In this document: positions 60,199 through 64,000 of the stretch, one piece after another | Layout of the letters: the number at the start of each line of letters is the position of its first letter | Numbering within the stretch: position 1 is the first letter of the stretch | NCBI RefSeq assembly: GCF_016464385.1 | Contig: NZ_JADMLH010000001.1 | Coordinates: 519,431-583,430 of the forward strand | From: Nucisporomicrobium flavum | Lineage (GTDB): Bacteria; Actinomycetota; Actinomycetes; Mycobacteriales; Micromonosporaceae | Reading direction: 5' to 3' | Length of the DNA stretch: 64,000 bases | Notes under the pieces: generated by a model | Databases searched by the model: none | The model's input: only the letters and a program-made list of their open reading frames with translations | What the model was told of the DNA's origin: nothing | Program-made: the position numbers and the translations under genes

Positions 60199-60452
60199 GG
60201 CAGGGGCTCCCCGAGCTCGGCAGCGACCGCGTCACCCATCGCGCGCAGGACCTGCAGGGTGCGCTCGGCCTCCACGGCGTCGACGAGGGTGATCGCGAAT
60301 CCGACGTGGACGATGACGTAGTCCCCGGTGCGCACGCCCGGCACGTACTCGAGGCAGACCAGCTTGCGTACCCCGCCGAAGTCGACCGTGCCCATCAGCA
60401 GGCCGTCGTCACGGTCGGTGGTGGTGACCTTTCCAGGGATGCCCAGGCACAT
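60195..60452 (-). CDS. hypC: Hydrogenase maturation chaperone HypC
   Basis: 85 aa. HypC must expose Cys2, so ATG at 60452 (MCLGIPGKV) is preferred over the ATG at 60461; GGAAGG lies about 9 bases before the former and abuts the latter. The ATG at 60461 overlaps the hypF stop (ATGA). Chaperone carrying the Fe(CN)2CO unit with HypD. Confidence 0.93.
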   Translation of the reverse strand: MCLGIPGKVTTTDRDDGLLMGTVDFGGVRKLVCLEYVPGVRTGDYVIVHVGFAITLVDAVEAERTLQVLRAMGDAVAAELGEPLP

Positions 60453-60457
60453 CTCGA

Positions 60458-62758
60458 TCATCCTTCCGCGGCGGTCAGGGCGGCGGCGACGACCGCCTGG
60501 CCGTAGCTGATGCCGCCGTCGCCCGCCGGCACCTCGCTGCTGAGCCGGGCGTCGAGCCCGGCCGCGGCCAGCGCGGGTGGCAGCTCCGCGGCGAGGAGGC
60601 CGTTCTGCAGGCAGCCGCCGGACAGGCACACGACGGTCACGCCTGTGCGCTCCGCCGCCCGCGCGCACATCTCGGCGGTCACCGCGACGACCGTACGGTG
60701 GAAGCCCGCCGCCAGCGCCGCCACGGGCTCGCCGGCCCGCATCGCCTCGCCCAGCGCCGCGAGCGTCACGCCGCTGTCGTACACCCACAGGCCGCCGGCC
60801 GTGCGCAGCTTCCACGGCAGCGGGGCGGTCGACGACGGCGCCGCCGCCGCCACGGACTCCAGCATGACGGCGGCCTCGCCCTCGTAGCTCGCGTCGTCGC
60901 AGACCCCGAGCAGGGCGGCCACGGCATCGAAGAGCCGTCCCGCGCTGCCGGCCTGCGGGCAGTTCACGCGGCGTTCCACCATGCGCCGGACGACCTGACG
61001 TTCGCGAGCGTCGAGGCGGTCGAGGACCCCGGCGTCCCCGGTGGTGAACTCCCCGCCGTACAGGTATCCCAGCGCCATCCGGGCCGGCCGGCGCACGGCG
61101 GCTTCACCCCCGGGCATCGGCGCGCGAGAGAAGCGGCCGACCCTACGGAAGCCCGTGTACGAAGCCAGCAGCAGTTCCCCGCCCCAGAAGGTGCCGTCGT
61201 CACCCCACCCCAGCCCGTCGTACGCCACCCCGAGGAATGGCGCCTCCACCCCGTTCTCCGCGGCGCAGGCGGCGACGTGGGCGTGGTGGTGCTGGACCGC
61301 GATCCGCCGCACGGCGGGAGCGGCCTCGAGGGCGTACGCGGTGGACAGGTAGCCGGGGTGCCGGTCGTGAGCCACGATCTCGGGCACGAACCGGTGCAGC
61401 CGGCACAGCTGTTCCCGGGTGGCCGCGAACGCGGCGAGGGCGTCCGCATCGTCGAGGCTCCCGCCGTGCGGCCCGATCAGCGCCAGGCCGCCGCGCGCCA
61501 GCGTGAACGTGTGCTTGAGCTGCGCTCCCACGGCCAGAACCGGACGCCGCGCGGTGACCGGCAGCGGCACCGGCCGGGGCGCGTAGCCGCGGGCCCGGCG
61601 CACCACCCGGCCCCGGCCGCCGCTCGCGCGCACCACCGAGTCGTCGTAGCGGGCCCGGATCGGCCGGTCGTGGTGCAGGAACGCGTCGGCGACGGCGGCC
61701 AGCGAGCGCCGGGCCTGCCGGTCGTCGATGGCGATCGGCTCGTCCGACACGTTGCCGCTGGTGACCACGAGCGGCCGGGCCATGGCTCGCAGCAGCAGGT
61801 GATGCAGCGGTGTCGCGGGCAGGAACAGCCCGGCCAGGCGGGTGCCGGGGTGCACGCCGACCGCCAGGTCGTTCCCCGGAAGCGCGGGCGCCAGCACGAT
61901 GGGCCGGGCCGGGGACGACAGCAGGGCAAGGTCCACGTCGGTGAGCCGGGCGTGCCCGCCCGCGGCGGCGGCATCGGCCACCATGACGGCGAAGGGCTTA
62001 CGGGGACGGCGTTTCCGCGTGCGCAGGGTGGCCACGGCCGTCGCATCCGTCGCGTCGCAGACGAGCTGATAGCCGCCGAGACCCTTGAGGGCCACGATGC
62101 CGCCCCGCGACAAGGCTGTGACCGCCGCGGTCAGCGCATCCTCGGCGTACGCATCCTCCGGACCACAGGTCCACAGCAGACGAGGTCCACAGGCGGGGCA
62201 GGCGATCGGTTCGGCGTGGAACCGGCGGTCGGCGGGATCGTGGTACTCGCGGGTGCAATCCGGGCACAGCGCGAACCGGGCCATCGCCGTGCGCTCCCGG
62301 TCGTACGGAAGCTCGTCGATGATCGTGGCCCGCGGCCCGCAGGCGGTGCAGTTGAGGAACGGATAGCGGTAGCGGCGGTCCGCCGGGTCGAACAGCTCCC
62401 GCAGGCAGTCGTCGCAGGTGGCGAGGTCCGGAGGCAGACCGGCGAAGCCGTTGCCGGTCACCGGGGCCTCGCCCGCGCTGAGCTCCACGGCGAAGCCGCT
62501 GCGGACCGGTAGCGATCCGACCCGCCGGACGCTGACCTCGTTGACGGTCGCGTGCGGTGGCGGGTTCTCACGGATCGCGCGGGCCAGCGCCGCCACGGCT
62601 GCCGGGGGCGCCGTGACCTCGATGCACACGTCACCGCCGACGTTGCGCACCACGCCGTCGAGCCGGAGCCCGGTCGCGATCCGGTGGACGTACGGGCGGA
62701 AGCCCACGCCCTGCACGGTGCCGCGGACCTGGACCAGCCAGCCGGCCGGCGCCGTCAC
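60458..62758 (-). CDS. hypF: Carbamoyltransferase HypF
   Basis: 766 aa, normal length. Acylphosphatase domain (VRGTVQGVGFRPYVHRIA), two zinc knuckle pairs (CDDCLRELF...CTAC; CPDCTREYH...CPAC), YrdC domain (GGIVALKGLGGYQLVCDA) and C-terminal Kae1-like domain (VQHHHAHVAACAAENG, LSGGCLQNGLLAAEL). It transfers a carbamoyl group to the HypE Cys. GTG start overlaps the protease stop by 4 bases. Confidence 0.95.
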   Translation of the reverse strand: MTAPAGWLVQVRGTVQGVGFRPYVHRIATGLRLDGVVRNVGGDVCIEVTAPPAAVAALARAIRENPPPHATVNEVSVRRVGSLPVRSGFAVELSAGEAPVTGNGFAGLPPDLATCDDCLRELFDPADRRYRYPFLNCTACGPRATIIDELPYDRERTAMARFALCPDCTREYHDPADRRFHAEPIACPACGPRLLWTCGPEDAYAEDALTAAVTALSRGGIVALKGLGGYQLVCDATDATAVATLRTRKRRPRKPFAVMVADAAAAGGHARLTDVDLALLSSPARPIVLAPALPGNDLAVGVHPGTRLAGLFLPATPLHHLLLRAMARPLVVTSGNVSDEPIAIDDRQARRSLAAVADAFLHHDRPIRARYDDSVVRASGGRGRVVRRARGYAPRPVPLPVTARRPVLAVGAQLKHTFTLARGGLALIGPHGGSLDDADALAAFAATREQLCRLHRFVPEIVAHDRHPGYLSTAYALEAAPAVRRIAVQHHHAHVAACAAENGVEAPFLGVAYDGLGWGDDGTFWGGELLLASYTGFRRVGRFSRAPMPGGEAAVRRPARMALGYLYGGEFTTGDAGVLDRLDARERQVVRRMVERRVNCPQAGSAGRLFDAVAALLGVCDDASYEGEAAVMLESVAAAAPSSTAPLPWKLRTAGGLWVYDSGVTLAALGEAMRAGEPVAALAAGFHRTVVAVTAEMCARAAERTGVTVVCLSGGCLQNGLLAAELPPALAAAGLDARLSSEVPAGDGGISYGQAVVAAALTAAEG

Positions 62759-63237
62759 GGCGTCCTCGCCAGGTCGCGGGCCCGCAGGGCGATCGGCCGC
62801 ACGGCCGCTGCCACCTCGGGGGTCCGGCCCGTCCCGAAGCCGAACTCCTTGCCGCACACGGCGAGCACCACGAGGCGGCGCGGGAGGCGTCCGAGCACGC
62901 GGCCCAGGGCGACGGTCTCACCGAGGGCGATGGCGTGCGAGGTGGCGACCGGCTCGTCGTCCTGCGCCGCGAGGTCGTCGGCGACCAGCTCGTGGAGGTG
63001 ACCGGGCGGCGCGCCGTCCATGCGGACCGCATCGACGACGACGGCGACCTCGGCGCCGGCCCACAGGGTCAGCAGGCCGGCCGGCTCGCCGTCGCTGACC
63101 CGCAGCTCCACCCCGGACAGCACCGGGTCGTCCGGCTGCCGGGCGAGCAGCTCGGCGATCACCAGCGGGCCCACCGCGTCGTCGCAGCGGTACTCGTTGC
63201 CGATGCCGACGATGAGGCGCCGGTGCGGGCCGCCCAC
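62755..63237 (-). CDS. [NiFe]-hydrogenase maturation protease
   Basis: 160 aa HybD/HycI-type endopeptidase that trims the large-subunit C terminus after nickel insertion. GIGNEYRCDDAVGP holds the first nickel-sensing acid; VVVDAVRMDGAPPG the next; SHAIALGETVALG follows. It lies 3 bases after the large-subunit stop, its presumed substrate. Confidence 0.92.
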   Translation of the reverse strand: MGGPHRRLIVGIGNEYRCDDAVGPLVIAELLARQPDDPVLSGVELRVSDGEPAGLLTLWAGAEVAVVVDAVRMDGAPPGHLHELVADDLAAQDDEPVATSHAIALGETVALGRVLGRLPRRLVVLAVCGKEFGFGTGRTPEVAAAVRPIALRARDLARTP

Positions 63238-63240
63238 GCT

Positions 63241-64000
63241 TCACCCCCGGTCGACGACGAGATCGAGGAAGTGGGTCGCGCAGGAGATGCACGGGTCGTA
63301 GTTGCGGATGGCCTGCTCGCACTCGCGGGTCAGCCGCTCCTCGTCGTGGCCGAGGCGGGCGGCGACGAAGCGGCGCAGGTCGTCCTCGATCGCCGCCTGG
63401 TTCTGCGACGTCGGCGGGACGATCCGCGCGGCGGTGATCAGGCCGTGGTCGTCCAGACCGTACCGGTGGAAGAGGATGCCGCGGGGGGCCTCGGTGGCAC
63501 CGTAACCGACGCCGGCGCGGGGCGGCACGTCCACGAAGGGCCGCGGCGGTGGCTCGTACGTGTCGATGATCGCCAGCGCCTCCTCCACCGCGACGACGTT
63601 CTCGACGGCCCGCACGACGATGCTGCGGTACGGGTTGCGGCAGTCCGCACCGAGCCCCGCCGCCTCGGCCGCCTCCCGGGCCACCGGCGGCAGCCACTGC
63701 CGGTTGAGCGCGTACCTGGCCGCCGGGCCGACGACGTACGTGCCCCGGCCGGCCAGGCTCGCGTGCAGGGCTGTGGAGTGCTCCACCTGCTCCTCGACGA
63801 CGTACCGCTCGAACTCCCGCGGCGGGAACGTCAGTCCGCCGGTCGTGGTCACCGTTCCGGACTCGATGGCGTACCGGCCGGGGCTGACCAGGGCGAGCAT
63901 CTCGTGGTCGTGGGTGAAGTCCGGGAACTCGAAACCAGCCACCCAGTCCACCGTGTCGCAGGCCAGGTCCAGCGCCCGCCGCAGGGACTCGCGCAGCCCG
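63241..64000 (-). CDS. [NiFe]-hydrogenase large subunit (C-terminal 253 aa; 5' end off window)
   Basis: The C-terminal nickel motif DPCISCATH is followed by a short tail (FLDLVVDRG) that the neighbouring protease should remove after the His. The middle shows GYGATEAPRGILFHRYG, as in group 3 (cytoplasmic, bidirectional, NAD(P)- or F420-linked) hydrogenase large subunits. The frame is open through the right edge; the N-terminal CxxC lies outside. Subgroup cannot be fixed. First visible gene of the maturation operon. Confidence 0.92.
   Translation of the reverse strand, partial: GLRESLRRALDLACDTVDWVAGFEFPDFTHDHEMLALVSPGRYAIESGTVTTTGGLTFPPREFERYVVEEQVEHSTALHASLAGRGTYVVGPAARYALNRQWLPPVAREAAEAAGLGADCRNPYRSIVVRAVENVVAVEEALAIIDTYEPPPRPFVDVPPRAGVGYGATEAPRGILFHRYGLDDHGLITAARIVPPTSQNQAAIEDDLRRFVAARLGHDEERLTRECEQAIRNYDPCISCATHFLDLVVDRG

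Overview
The window is about 73% GC by eye, with GTG starts, GGAGG-type ribosome binding sites and actinobacterial gene families throughout. Tripeptidyl-aminopeptidase-like secreted proteases, DUF1918, a DosS-like GAF protein, Acg-type nitroreductase, AMIN-like lipoprotein and eukaryote-like multidomain acetyl-CoA carboxylase all point to a filamentous actinomycete, probably Micromonosporaceae (Actinoplanes-like). The family assignment is inference. I saw no rRNA, tRNA, CRISPR array, transposase or phage gene.

Layout. (1) 1-22.8 kb is mostly metabolic and regulatory: the 5' part of a giant biotin-dependent carboxylase, a secreted serine peptidase, membrane or secreted proteins, a MarR/MFS/hydrolase locus with a clear palindromic operator, dinB, a Ser/Thr kinase, a MarR-controlled multicopper oxidase, a CAP-domain protein, and a zinc alcohol dehydrogenase (apparent ATT start) divergent from an XRE regulator. 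(2) 22.9-29.9 kb is a redox/metal locus. Two paralogous modules, each a ferric-reductase-like flavocytochrome plus a membrane-anchored FMN-binding protein, flank a cupredoxin-like lipoprotein and a P1B-5 metal ATPase with a C-terminal hemerythrin domain. (3) 30-41.5 kb holds two tandemly duplicated secreted repeat proteins, a GH65 phosphorylase, a deletion scar made of two broken genes, a TetX-like monooxygenase, phosphoglycerate mutase, a HAF-repeat protein, DUF2157 and a MalK/MsiK-type ATPase.

(4) 41.6-64 kb is a dormancy/hypoxia island: four universal stress proteins, two ribosome hibernation factors, a DosS-like GAF protein lacking kinase function, an Acg nitroreductase, tandem small SHOCT-like membrane proteins, DUF1918, a frameshifted Hsp20, a phosphoribosyltransferase, an ABC exporter, then a hypE-D-C-F/protease/[NiFe]-hydrogenase large-subunit operon running off the right edge. 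The same gene families make up the mycobacterial DosR regulon.

A recurring sequence close to GGGACYTTYGNCCCTG lies upstream of many of these genes and also between the P1B-5 ATPase and the second flavin module. It resembles the mycobacterial DosR box. I infer one hypoxia/redox regulon joining regions 2 and 4. No response regulator for it lies inside the window.
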